Shown one piece after another: positions 1 to 10,938 of a stretch of 64,000 nt of DNA (position 1 is the first letter of the stretch; the number at the start of each line of letters is the position of its first letter). Where the stretch lies: assembly GCA_028753945.1 (NCBI GenBank), contig JAPNXP010000002.1, positions 3,844,001 to 3,908,000 of the forward strand, written 5' to 3'. Under the pieces are notes generated by a model. That model had not been told where the DNA came from and did not search any database. It worked only from the letters and a program-made list of their open reading frames with translations. Made by a program: the position numbers and the translations under genes. This DNA is from Hexactinellida sp. DTS-2022 (lineage: Eukaryota > Porifera > Hexactinellida).

Positions 1-230
1 CCGGCAGGTCCGGCCATGGTCGGACCACTTTTCATTTATTCTACTATATTATATAGGAGGGTCGGTTTTGGCCGGACCACTTTAACTGTTTGACCGGAGA
101 GTTTTTAGAGCCGTGCGACTCCCGTGCGTAGTGTATGTGGTTTTTCTAGGGGGGGGGCACTTGAAGGACCAGGGGGGCAAATGCCCCCCCTACAACCCCC
201 TGTATGAAACCCTGTATAGTATTTACGTAC
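1..230. other. G/C-run repeat-like edge, no gene
   Basis: No coding frame is recognisable. The phrase GG(T/C)CGGACCACTTT occurs twice (about 18-32 and 73-87), and runs of seven to nine G or C follow. The stretch ending near 217 (GAAACCCTG) resembles the end of a hAT-type element, but I cannot find its partner because the window starts here. Confidence 0.3.
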
Positions 231-234
231 ATTA

Positions 235-304
235 TTTTCTCTAATAGTCCATCAGTGGGCAAATGGCCCGAAGTGGGCAAGCATATTAGTGGACTATAAG
301 AGAA
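235..304. mobile_element. Short palindromic MITE, AATAGTCCA family
   Basis: CTCTAATAGTCCA near the left end is matched inverted by TGGACTATAAGAGA at the right end, with GGGCAAATGGCCCGAAG between. The same ends occur at 24488-24640. The ends and small size fit a pogo/Tigger-like non-autonomous element. No clean TA duplication is visible here. Confidence 0.45.
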
Positions 305-810
305 GTGGGAATGAATAGAACAGAGAAGTATATATGTGTACTTCTATCCAGAATTATTATACATACGTCGTAAAGATTTTCATTACTCTATGATATTAAG
401 ACTACATCCACAGGCTTTTGTACAATTCTTCGATTTATATTAATTTATTATTTCGTCCTAACAAAGATAGGATAAAAAATAACTGGTTTGACTTCCTATT
501 TTGGTATGAAGTTCTCCAGTCTACCAGCTTTATGGATTGTTTCTGAGTCATATGCCGTAATTCAATGAATAAGCGCCCGGTCGCTTTTTTTCATGATGAG
601 AAACCCCGACGCTTATCCAGAGTATTACGGTAGTTGAACACAGTTACTGTGTTCAGAAATATCCAAACCAATCATATCCTCACTGAATAGATTGACAAAT
701 AATACATAACATCCCGGCGCATTTCAATTCACGGTGCTTTTTCAGAGTAATACCGTACTTCATTCTGTAAATTTATTATTATATTTTCTTAAATATTAGC
801 TTTACTAATA
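305..810. other. No gene seen; small inverted pair
   Basis: CCGTAATTC..ATAAGCGCC (about 551-576) is roughly inverted relative to GACGCTTATCC..TTACGG (about 609-632). This could be an end structure of the adjoining Mutator-like element, but no matching copy is found downstream of that gene. Confidence 0.3.
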
Positions 811-2891
811 ATGTCGAGCGAATCAAGTTTCGATGGACAGATTTTCAATGAGCCTGATGATTTAATTCCCAAATCTATTTCAACGAATCGGGAGAGCTTT
901 CCTTCAGATACCGAGCACCCCGTTGCTACCATCGCTTCACAAGCTCTTCCTCTACCTGCGCCAACATCATCCCAAACATCTATACCGCCATCAACACCGG
1001 GGATTTCGGGGTTCTTATTTTCACATGACATTTCATCTCAGGCCACAGACAGTTTTCGAATCCGGAGTCGTGGGGGGTCGCAAACGCTAGCGAATCTACG
1101 CCCAGAAGACACACTGTTGGCAATCCTGATACCAAAGAATTTCCATCTGTCAAGATTGCAGACCCAATTTCCAAGATAAGCAAACCGAAGAAACACAAAT
1201 TCTTCAAAGCCCACCCGACTCGAGGATATGCCTCTAAATTCCGCGTTCCACCATATACCCATTCTCGACCAGTCGAATTTAAAACATCTCAGGATAGTTA
1301 CCGCTTCTAAACCAACTGGAATGAGGATTCTTGATGTAGGCATTTTAGCTGAGGTATTCTCTACCTTTCAATGCAAAATATGCAATGGTCCTCTCGTCTT
1401 GTACGAAGAAAGATGGCAGCACGGCTGGCAGACATTCTTTAGAGTAAAGTGCCAGACGTGCCATTCAGAACACGCAACCTTCCCTTCCTCACGTTCTCTG
1501 GACATGCCCAGCCACCATACTTGTGTAAATGTCCCGTTTACCAGCAGAGACATGAATGAGGTTACAATGAGGTCGCTACTGGCCACACATTCAACCGGTA
1601 TGTCATGGCGTGATTTACATAAAATTGCTACTATATTTGATATGCCACCACCAGTTCAATCGAAACCATCTCGATATGCCATTCGTCTTGAAGGTGTTAC
1701 AAAAAAAGCGGTTAATCTTTCGATGTCTGAAGCTGCTGATCAGCTACACCAGAGGGTAGATTCAGAACCATCTCCCGAGCCTAATGCTATCAATGTAACA
1801 ATTAGTTTCGACAGCTCCTGGGAGACCAGGGGTTTTACTCCAATATACGTTTCGGTACTGCCATATCTACCTCCACCAAGAAAGTATTGGACTACGAGAT
1901 CTTGAGTCGACTATGCGAGAAGTGCTCTATCTGGACAGAAGAGAAACAGAAGGACAAACCATCCGAGTACGAGAAGTGGCTAGAGTGTCGTAAGCCGAAC
2001 TGCAACAGGAATTACACAGGTTCTTCCCAAGCAATAAAGCCGGAAGCTGCCGAGAGGGTCTGGGGTCGCAGCTTGGAGAAGAACCGTTTGGTGTATTCCG
2101 TGTTAGTTGGTGACGGAGACTCTAAGGCCTTTCAGCATGTAACAACACTTGATCCTTACCCTCTTGTCAAAGTGCGAAAAGAAGAATGTCTGACACATGT
2201 TGCCAAGCGTCTGAAGAAGAACCTAAAGAAAATCAAGCCTAATACTAAGACAAAAGATTATATACAACATAAGCTGCCGGAATGGAAAGCAGACTATATC
2301 GCCGCGAACTATTCCACAGTTATCTTACAGAACCGTGGGACAACACCTGATAAGCTGTCACGAGATCTACATATTCTCCTCTATCATGCGGTTGGAATTC
2401 ATTCTGGCTGTCCTACCGGAGAGAACACATGGTGTCTTTGGAATAAACCATCTAGTTCCACAGCACCTGCTACTTTGACAACCTTTACACCTATTGAAAT
2501 CCAGAAGGTACGCGAGGTCTTCAATACTTATGCCACGACTGAGTTCTGCAGCCATCTGACGCTAGGTCTAACTCAGAATGCAAACGAATCCCTACACAAC
2601 ATGATATAGTTCCTCTGCCCCAAGAACAAACACGTTTCTCCTCAGTCTATCAGGATTAGCACTGCCATCTCTGTTCTGAGTTTCAATGAGGGAGAACTGC
2701 CACTCTTCGGGATTATGTACGACCTTGAAATGTCTTCATCGCTACATGCCTACCAATCAATGATCGACCGTATTCATAAGTTGCAATATTCACGTACTGC
2801 CAAGATTAAATCTAATTTCCAACGACGACGAAGAAGAATGAAGCTAGTCAACGCTGGTTCCGACTATAATTGCATTAGTGAGTATCTATAA
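811..2891 (+). pseudogene. Mutator-like transposase, broken
   Basis: The protein belongs to the Mutator-like transposase domain family common in cnidarians, sponges and molluscs. Landmarks in order are: a Ser/Thr-rich N-terminus from the ATG at 811; a zinc-ribbon-like segment (CKIC near 1372, CQTC near 1453); a DSSWETRGF strand near 1812-1836 (first catalytic Asp region); KVLDYEILSRLCEKC near 1877-1921; GDGDSKAF near 2112; and TQNANESLHNM near 2571. The reading frame changes near 1075, near 1305 and near 1840. The TAG at 2607-2609 stands where relatives have Trp (MIW), after which the frame stays open to the TAA at 2889-2891. The element is therefore inactive but not old enough to have lost its length. 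Its inverted ends and target duplication were not found. The family call is confident; the start codon is uncertain because the first frame may not be joined to the rest. Confidence 0.85.
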
Positions 2892-3479
2892 CTCACTACT
2901 CGTTTATCCTAGAAAGATAATACTTCCTATGTAGCAAGGACATAGTGTATAGGCTATTTTAAGACTGCTATCGCTCTAATATAAGGCTTCTAAGCACTGA
3001 TTTTTTTTGAAATTCTATATTTAAGCTCCAATAGAGAATAATATAGTACTAAAGCTGTTTTCTGATGAAATGAAAAAGAGTACAAATCAAAAAATCGGTC
3101 TAATCCATTCTACCATGTCTCCGTTAATTACTCGACGTAGGTGTTAATATCAAAATGTCAATTTTTTCATTAGAATTGGGCAATTTTCGTACGGAACGGA
3201 CGATTTCCCACATTTGAGACACTTTTTCGCTTCGAGAAGGACTCCAGTTTGTATTTTAAGGACGAATTCGGACAATCGGAACTGGTACAGGTCTTAGTTT
3301 ACATATTAGAGTGCTAAATTCCAAATCTCAGCGAAATAACTTCATAAAGTTCACCAGTACTATAATTTAAAAATTGTCGCAGTCTATATTTAGAAATGGT
3401 GGTTTTCAGGTGCCAGAGCGTTTTTCGTCACTTCTACAGCGAAGAATATTGATTCAGGGAGCAATGAAAATCGGCCATC
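2892..3479. other. AT-rich, nothing recognised
   Basis: Both strands are closed by frequent stops. Part of it may be the outer section of the dispersed repeat that becomes recognisable from about 3480. Confidence 0.3.
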
Positions 3480-4257
3480 TAGCAGGAATTCAATCACTGA
3501 TAGTGTCAAAAAGTTAGAACTAAGCTCTAGTTCACTTTCGAATTTAGATTTCTCTCTTTTGATGGTCACATGACACCTCCATATATGGGCATTTGAGATT
3601 ATTAGCAAAATAACCATTTGTTTTTGAGTGATTTTTGACTTTGCAATGATTTAGAAATGATATATCAATGTGATTAGTAATTTAGAGCTAAGCTCTAGAG
3701 TCTCTCGTTTAGAAGTTTCAAATTTGCAAGTGTCATCAAAATTGGTCACATTCACACTACCATATAGGGCATTTTTGAAAACGTGGCGTCCTAGGCTCAC
3801 AAAATGTATTATTTGCATATGGGAAACCATGTATACTGATAATTTTTAACTAGGTATAATTTAATTTATCTCTTTTCCTCTCTGAGTTACAAATTAGTTC
3901 AGAATCCGTACCCTAAAGACCGTCGAAAGGCTATTACTTTTGAAATTTCCACTTTTGTAGAAAAATCTTTGTTGAGTTGTGCAAATATTTTGTCAGACTA
4001 TCATATGTCTGAATATTGAAACGTTGTAAATACAAGAAATAGTTATTTTAACGTGGGCAACACCTTTGGAGTAATAAAACCGCGGTTTAATATTAAAAGT
4101 TGCTTTACTAAAACGGTCATAACTCTGGAAATAATGGTCGGATCGATGAAAACCCAAGTCCTATCGAAAGATACCATCCTTTCGCAGTGTCTGTAAAAAT
4201 ATTGTAAAAATTTGGACATTTCTAACTTTGGTCGATTCAAAGGCGGAACCAGCGTCA
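3480..4257. repeat. Dispersed repeat R1, copy 1
   Basis: This stretch matches 31873-32440 closely (for example GCGTCCTAGGCTCACAAAAT at 3786 and 31967) and 62840-63165 more loosely. It carries two copies of the palindromic AGAGCTAAGCTCTA module, near 3517 and 3684, plus CCATATATGG-like words. Similarity to the copy at 32 kb stops at about 4257, which marks an element edge. A related copy near 11.7-12.7 kb ends in a TTAA-flanked terminus, so R1 is probably a TTAA element. Confidence 0.75.
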
Positions 4258-4670
4258 AGCAGCACCGAGAGAAGGCAATGATGAAATCAGAAGGCGGGGG
4301 TAGCTATAGAGGAGGACAGTTTGGAGCTGAGAGCATGCAAAACAAGATGCGTGGGCGCACCCGAGGACGGGGTAGACAGGCGAGAGGAGTTTCTACAGGC
4401 GTGAAGAGAAAACTAAAAGAGCGTAGTACTCCTTCTGTCTCTAGTCCGTCTTCTGGTGATACTTCTAGTAGTTCTGACGAGTCGACCACCCTTTGTGCCA
4501 TTTTCGATAAGAGAGAGCCGGTTCCAGTAGCACTCAGACGAATCGGGAAGAAGATTGAGTCGCAATGGGTATGCTGTGATGAATGCTCAGACTGGATACA
4601 CTGCTACTGTGCTGATGTAGAGTACGAGACTGTTTCTGCTGGATCTTTCACTTGTGACAAGTGTTCTTAA
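4212..4670 (+). CDS. PHD-finger-like C-terminal fragment
   Basis: The ORF has a basic and Gly/Arg-rich first half, then a Ser-rich linker and a C-terminal zinc finger of PHD type (residues about 110-152): WVCCDECSDWIHCYC followed by CDKC. The usual first CxxC pair reads C-A-I-F, so one zinc ligand is missing. Such fingers sit at the C-terminus of several transposases and transposon proteins; no catalytic domain is present here. The ATG at 4212 and the first 15 or so codons lie inside repeat R1, so the true coding part begins near 4258 and is probably a truncated last exon. A host PHD protein fragment is the alternative. Confidence 0.55.
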   Translation: MDISNFGRFKGGTSVKQHREKAMMKSEGGGSYRGGQFGAESMQNKMRGRTRGRGRQARGVSTGVKRKLKERSTPSVSSPSSGDTSSSSDESTTLCAIFDKREPVPVALRRIGKKIESQWVCCDECSDWIHCYCADVEYETVSAGSFTCDKCS

Positions 4671-5304
4671 TATGTGAGTTGTTCAATTTTACCTTCACTC
4701 GATCCATTTATTAATCAAAATAGGTACGAATTTGCAGCTATTTAGTACGACTATTTCGGTTTCGGTCACTTAGCGAGGGTTCACTTCACAAGGTCCGTTT
4801 CCGACTTTGTTTGTTCTTATTTGGTGTACCTGCCTCATTCGACCACCGTTAATATTGTCTTACTTAAAATGAATAAAGTCACTCACTTGTAAAGCAATTA
4901 TGCTTCTTTAAAGATAGTTTTTGGTTGATTTTTGAATTAACTCCATCCAGTCGAAGAAAATTTACTTAAAACCTTCCTCCTTCGAGTTCCTGGGTGTATA
5001 ACTGATTAATTATACCTTATTGTTGATGGATCATGATGGTAGTTTGTGTTGTAGGGATAATAAGTAGGGTTTTTAATATTTAGTCTCGGGAATTGTTTTT
5101 TAAACCCAGGTTCTCGGAATCACGATCTCAGACGTAATGCTGGTGATACAAGGGTTGTGCATTATTGGCTGAAATCGGTTTCAAATACTATATACTACAC
5201 CTCGATTATTATGAAGACTCTGTGCATTATCATGGTGATCTCATTTTTTCAATGAGTAAGCATATTTGTGATTTTGGTTGGGGGACAGTGATGTGCTTTG
5301 TTAC
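4671..5304. other. AT-rich spacer, nothing recognised
   Basis: No long frame, no inverted repeat and no match elsewhere in the window was noticed. Confidence 0.3.
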
Positions 5305-5412
5305 CAAACTTCCGTTACTCCGTTACCGTTGAATTTTTTCTCTCGTTACCTTTATTCCGTTACCGTTACTTTATTTCTTCCGTTACCGTTACTCCGTTAC
5401 TTTTGCTAATTT
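5305..5412. repeat. GTTACC/CCGTTACT hexamer-like repeat, left
   Basis: Irregular tandem copies of CCGTTACCGTTACT-type units flank the left arm of the large inverted repeat. Confidence 0.75.
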
Positions 5413-5445
5413 AGCCGTTTACCTATATTCAGTACAGTTTACCTT

Positions 5446-6187
5446 AGGCTTCGCGTCCCTGAGATTATGGCCACAGGACCCCTGGCAAAAATATTCTGTT
5501 TAATATTGATTAATCTAATTTAACATATTAGCTATCTTATTGTAACAGAGAGCTAGTCTCTAGCTATCCTACTTTTCTTATTTCAACAATTATTGTGTAA
5601 TCGGAACCAAAAGGCTTCTATGAGAAAACAATACTGTAATCAAATCAGGTGATTTGTATACATCATAACTCAATTAGTTGAAATGCTTTGATTTCAAGTT
5701 GATTTGAGCCTATACTAACTTAGTACATACTATTGCACATTGCGTAACAGACTTCGATTAGCGATATATAATTTAAAACCAATAGGAATGCTTGAGTAAT
5801 TTCGAAATGTCATGATAATCATAAAATTCCAACTAGTCACTCCCGTAGTATTGAAAGTAAATATGAATTCAACTAAGGGAGTCTCTCACGCAATGTGCAA
5901 TAGTATGTACTAAGTTAGTATAGGCTCAAATCAACTTGAAATCAAAGCATTTCAACTAATTGAGCTATGATGTATACAAATCACCTGATTTGATTACAGT
6001 ATTGTTTTCTCATAGAAGCCTTTTGGTTCCGATTACACAATAATTGTTGAAATAAGAAAAGTAGGATAGCTAGAGACTCGCTCTCTGTTACAATAAGATA
6101 GCTAATATGTTAAATTAGATTAATCAATATTAAACAGAATATTTTTGCCAGGGGTCCTGCGGCCATAATCTCAGGGACGCGAAGCCT
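5446..6187. mobile_element. Foldback element with 300-bp arms
   Basis: Positions 5446-5745 are the reverse complement of 5888-6187: both arms are 300 bases, without gaps, and I count three substitutions. The spacer is 142 bases (5746-5887) with no coding capacity. Arm identity near 99% means a recent origin or ongoing gene conversion. The outer flanks on both sides are GTTACC-like tandem repeats, so the element probably extends from about 5305 to 6380. Confidence 0.9.
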
Positions 6188-6204
6188 TACCTTAATGTAA
6201 CTGT

Positions 6205-6380
6205 AATGGCAATGGAATAAGTTTAACGTAGTAACGGTTACTGTGTTACTGTAATGTAATGGTGAGAGTGACGGATTAAAGATAACGGTAACTAGTTAAA
6301 AGTAACGGATGCCCGTTACCGTTACTTTTCCGTTACCGTTACTTTTTCAGTTACCGTTACCGTTACCGTTACTCCGTTTC
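6205..6380. repeat. GTTACC/CCGTTACT hexamer-like repeat, right
   Basis: The part to about 6310 reads in TAACGG orientation, as an inverted partner of the left block should. From 6313 the unit flips to CCGTTACC orientation with at least six near-perfect copies ending at 6376. Confidence 0.75.
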
Positions 6381-7101
6381 TAGAAACGGAGGGCATCATT
6401 GGTGGGTGATATGTTGGTACAATAAATATGCATATTATATTATACTTTCTCTTTAGCGTGTGAGTTATGATTAATTGGGTCGATTCCACATTTTGAAAAT
6501 GTGACAATTGCGTCATTAGGTGCTAGTTTTGTCCAAAACTCGAACTTATCCGAGCCAGACCCAAAATACCCTGTTGCACTTGATATATATATATATGAAG
6601 ATTAATTGTGTTTAATTGTATGTCTGTATACAGCGTATAGTAGTTTACCAACAGAAATTCGAATCTATTGTCAGATTTACACAATATGGTTCTCGCAGTT
6701 AATCAATGGCAACAACAATTATTTAGTACTTAAAAGGTACACGCCTAATTAGAGATTCATTGCCTATCTATTTGAGAGATTCAAAATTAGCTTCCAATGC
6801 CTTCCATAGATTATAATTTCAGAATGCCAGCTACTTTTAACATTCTCACTACTACGTCTTAGCTCTTCTATTAACCTTTTTAACGTTTTGTAGTTCACAG
6901 TACATTTCCTCCTGCACTTATTCAATTCGAAAGCGGTCAAAGGCAAGGTACATCGAACCTTGTGGGGACCTCTGCTCGAGGTTATACAGGCTACGCAATC
7001 CCTATCATGGTGATCGCAGATAATGGAAACGCGACCTGCAACGGCACATCCCCAGTGGCGAATTATTACGTAACACTCCAACCAACACTCCTCCATCTAA
7101 A
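6381..7101. other. No gene accepted; minus frame 6764-7096
   Basis: A short TA run sits at 6583-6596. The minus strand is open for 110 codons (6764-7096) and includes a basic helix-like stretch (NYKTLKRLIEELRRSSENV), but I recognise no family. It could be an exon relic or chance. Confidence 0.25.
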
Positions 7102-7154
7102 GTGTATTGCGGAAAGGCAAAGCAAACTGACGAGTCCACGCCGGGACGAAACAC
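7102..7154 (+). ncRNA. Hammerhead-ribozyme-like motif
   Basis: The core is CTGACGA (7127-7133), a stem II of GTCC/GGAC (7134-7137 with 7144-7147) closed by ACGCCG, and GAAA (7148-7151). A possible helix III pairs GTGT (7102-7105) with ACAC (7151-7154), leaving A7106 as the residue before the cleavage point in a GTA triplet. Stem I would be TTGC/GCAA with one bulged A and a purine-rich loop. The core matches the known consensus exactly; helices I and III are weak. In animals such motifs are known from Penelope-like retroelements and small retrozymes. A degenerate or chance motif is possible. Confidence 0.5.
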
Positions 7155-8111
7155 AAGGATTGGAATTCAATACAGGTGAGTTTCTAGCTAATTTATTGAC
7201 TAAATTACGGTGGATTAATATTGTAGTGCTGTCTGTATAAGGGGCGTAGATTCCGGGTGTGGATTTGTATACCCATTTTTATTTGGGGTTGTTGATTGAT
7301 TGGGACTTGGGTGACAATTTTCAATTTGCAATTGGTCAAATAGAGAATCAACAAATTATTGGTAAGTCCATGACCCTACCAACCATACCGGAGCCTACGC
7401 AGTGCGGTATGTTCATATATAAATTGAGAGGACTAGAATGTGGCTGTAGGGGAGGAGGAGGCCACATATAACTTATTTTGTAGATTATATGTCTTGTACA
7501 TGACTTAAGTTAATTCCACATATAAGATTTAGCTCACAAAGCCAATTATCGTTCACTTAGAGAGTTGGATGTCAATATGGAGAGGATTAAGCTACCCAAG
7601 CAAACAACACATGCGTTCTAACTTAGCTTTGTAATATACTTATTCTATTAAAGCTAGATTTCCCAAGGGAATCCATTTTTTCGATTGCTTCTTGTGCACC
7701 TTATATGTTAACTTAATGTATTAACTATGCGCTGACGGCAGGAAATCGACTTTAGCCCTTGTACCTTTCGTAATATAGTACTGTTTATAAAAAATATATT
7801 TGTATTTTGATTTCTGCAAGTCAATGAATTGCTCAGTCCATGGCCTAATTAATATACGGCTATATATGTCGCAGAGAAGGCCATAAAACAAAGTGGCATG
7901 TTTCTAATTTTCATTCTAGTGCAATCTAGCCTTCTTAGATTGTCAGATATGACTTTGTATAAGGTATTCAGCTATGGCCAATCCATTGAGACCATTTTTG
8001 AATTTCTAAGGATTGCGGTTAAGTGGAATAACCGCAATTTGATGATGACGTCAGCATTTAAAAATTCACTGAAAAGATCTATCTTTTTACCTCACCCTAC
8101 TAGATAACCAA
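7155..8111. other. Nothing recognised
   Basis: Several frames of 60-90 codons occur, but none has a recognisable domain or plausible composition. CAG|GTGAGT near 7168-7176 resembles a splice donor but no supporting exon was found. Confidence 0.25.
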
Positions 8112-8177
8112 TTACAACTAATAGTAGAGGGTTGTTCTACACTTATGTGTGGAACAATCCTGTACTATCTGTTGTAA
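8112..8177. other. 66-bp imperfect hairpin
   Basis: Two arms of about 31 bases pair with only three mismatches (U-U, A-C, G-G) around a tiny loop near 8143-8146. The size and pairing resemble a microRNA precursor; a very small palindromic MITE is the alternative. No second copy was seen. Confidence 0.45.
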
Positions 8178-8764
8178 CTACACTATACTTTCAGGCCAAC
8201 AAAAAAGTTATCTTGATTCCTAATTTAATAGTGATATCATTATAAACACCCATAATTACAATATTCATTTGTTATATGAGGTTGGAATACAGTGTAATAA
8301 TATGGTATATAATTTGTACCAATAATCTTATAATACACTAACTATTTACTGTTGCAAATCTTTATCTTTTTAAATTCTCTTACTTGATCCCTTCTCCTTG
8401 TTTCGCTAACATCTCTAGCTAAATTCTTTAAAAAACAATTTGAAATTATTGGATTTACTTTTTGTCGACCAATCATGGAATATTCGACACAGACGAAAGA
8501 ATCGTCCCATCCAGATGACAAGTGATCTAAGAACCTCTGAGCCAAAACTTTAGAAGGAAAGTCTAACTGGAGAATTCTTTGTTCAAAGTGATCGAGTATT
8601 GAAAACGCACACTGTGTTTAGTTATTAAGTGAAGATGTTGGCAACTTGAGACCGCCTTTGTTTTGTTCGTCAAGATACGCACTGGATACAGGATCACTGT
8701 TGAGGGCTTTTTTACAATCTTCACAATCGATCTTATTGAGTAAAGACCGAGATACACTGACAGG
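8178..8764. other. Nothing recognised
   Basis: AT-rich, with short frames only on both strands. Confidence 0.25.
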
Positions 8765-9075
8765 CCTAATGTATTTGAACAACTGGAATTATATTCCAGA
8801 CATAATATGCTTCGAATAGTTTGTTGACGGCTGTTTAAACTATTCTAAAATGACTTTAAATATATTGCCATGATTCTCAACTTCATATCAATGATATTTT
8901 AAATAAATTTTATACAATATCCATGAAGTGGCATAAGTGACCAAACCACTTGCCACTTGTGGCACAAGTGGCACAATTGGGAATGTGGCTGTATCTCAGT
9001 GAGAAATGATCATAATGGTTAGAGATTGTGCACCTAGAGTAATCAGACTATGTAGTATACAAATCTTTAACCAAA
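8765..9075. repeat. Remnant of mariner-type MITE
   Basis: ACGGCTGTTTAAACTA (near 8825) and the GTGGCACAAGTGGCACAA stretch (near 8960) match the interior of 41401-42783 and 59403-59967. The terminal CACTAACC motif is lost on both sides. Confidence 0.6.
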
Positions 9076-10006
9076 GTCTATCTTATTATGCATTTTGAAT
9101 TTTAAATTTGATTTATTTTGCTGAATTTGTTTTACGTGCTAAACTTTTCCCGTCCAATTTCAAGGGGTAATTACTAATATAAGATTGTCAACAAATGAAT
9201 CCCTTTGAGATTGAAATGTTTTTGTTTAGAGATAGCACATTATCTGATTCATTCATTGAATAAAAGTCAATAATTATTCATCACATTTGTTACTATCGCT
9301 TTTGGATAAAATTTAATTCTGCCCAATTAAGAACGGAAATGAAATACCTGGCTGCGCCATGGACATATTATATAACAACATTATTTATGTTTGTAGATTC
9401 GTTGTAATACTGTTTTTCCTTTTTCCTCTTAACTCTTAATACATTAGTCTTATTTTTCGATAGATTTTCTCTATTGAGATTCTACGCCGTTTCACTTCCA
9501 AATTATTATATCTTCAGTCGAAATGTGAGTTAATTCCAGATTAAGCTTCATTATTATTATCTATAATTCAGATTTACGTTGTATTTCTGTAGGTCTTGTT
9601 ATGAGATGAGCGATATTTTGTATAAATATATCGAATATAACTTCCGTCAAGAGTTATAATATTTTGCGCTAAATGGAGGGTCATATCATCACTTCCATGG
9701 AAAAATCAAATTTCTGCTGAGGATCTCTGAGGAACGATTTATCCAAAATTTCGAAAATACAGTTTTATCGAAGGTTTGTTGGGATTATATAGCATTTCAT
9801 ATAACTTTTGTGTTGGTAATACCTAGTAATATGATCTCTATGTGTACCATTTGTTCGTATTAGTTTTTCTATCTTTTTAGGTTTCTGAACAAGTACTCCT
9901 GTTGGAAGAAACGGATTATTATCTGCTTTCCTCAATGAAACTAAGATGGTTGAGACCATCTGCAAAGATTTAATATCAGCGAATAAGTTGCTTTATTCCA
10001 ACAGGT
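9076..10006. other. Nothing recognised
   Basis: No domain or repeat match seen on either strand. Confidence 0.25.
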
Positions 10007-10014
10007 GTTTCAGG

Positions 10015-10930
10015 CACGGTACGTGGTATACCGATGGTATAATTAGGTATAACCAATTATACCAAATTAGTGTCTAGCTTCGGTATATCACCTAATGCTT
10101 AATATTTATTGAATTTACCTATATTACACCTATATTACACCTAGATTATACCAATATTATACCACAATATACCACTTATATTTCGAGTATTTAAAATAGT
10201 ATAGATGTAGGTATATTAAAGTGTAATGGAAGTTTAGAATATTATACCGAACAGTTCCTAATATGGTATAATTAATTATAACAAATTAATATATAGGGTG
10301 TCCCAAAAAAATCGAATATTTGAAATGTTTATGGGGGACCCTCTAGGACGTTTTTATGTGTCATAAAATGATTGTGGAAAAAAATTCAGGTATTTATGAA
10401 CCGATTTAGGGGTCCCGAAATGGCTTCGTGAATTATATTTTTACACCGTTATTTTACAATTTCAAAATTTAATTTTTTGGTAGAAACTTCCTTTAAAAGG
10501 CTAACCTGGGTGAATCGACCATGCAAATTTCAGATCTACCATCAGAAATTTGTTATCTTGTGTACATTCATTTAATCTATTAATAAAATACATTGAATTA
10601 CAAGAATATTTTACTTCTAGAAAAATAAATTTAAATTGTACAGATAACAAATTTCTGATGGTAATCTGCATGGTCGATTCACCCAGGTTAGCCTTTTAAA
10701 GCAAGTTTCTTCCAAAAAATTAAATTTTGAAATTGTCAAAAAACAGGTACAAAAATATAATTCACGAAGCTATTGCGGGACCCCTAAATCGGTTCATAAA
10801 TACCTGAAATTTTTTCCACAATCATTTTATGACACATAGAAACTTCCTAGGGGTTCCCCATAAACATTTCAAAAATTCCAATTTTTTGGGACATCCTACT
10901 AATTATACCATCGGTATACCACGTACCGTG
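10015..10930. mobile_element. hAT-type non-autonomous element
   Basis: The terminal inverted repeat starts CACGGTACGTGGTATACC and extends for 31 exactly matching bases at the two ends. It is flanked by a perfect 8-bp duplication GTTTCAGG (10007-10014 and 10931-10938), the size used by hAT transposases. There is no coding region. A second element (10296-10896) is nested inside, leaving an own length of about 315 bases. Confidence 0.88.
10296..10896. mobile_element. Foldback MITE, GGGTGTCCC family
   Basis: Arms of about 265 bases are inverted repeats, beginning GGGTGTCCCAAAAAAATCGA at the left and ending TTTTTTGGGACATCC at the right. The roughly 70-base centre (ATTTAATCTATTAATA, near 10573) matches, inverted, the region next to the stop codon of the coding element at 17000-18989. 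It is therefore an internal-deletion derivative of that family. Confidence 0.88.
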
Positions 10931-10938
10931 GTTTCAGG

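Noticed and set aside
3390..4258. Matching minus-strand frames at 4043 and 32264
   Set aside because: Both are read-throughs of repeat R1; differences include indels, so no protein is conserved.
7102..7180. Type I hammerhead with GTATTG/CAATAC as stem I
   Set aside because: The six-base pairing exists, but no NUH cleavage triplet sits correctly after GAAA for that arrangement.
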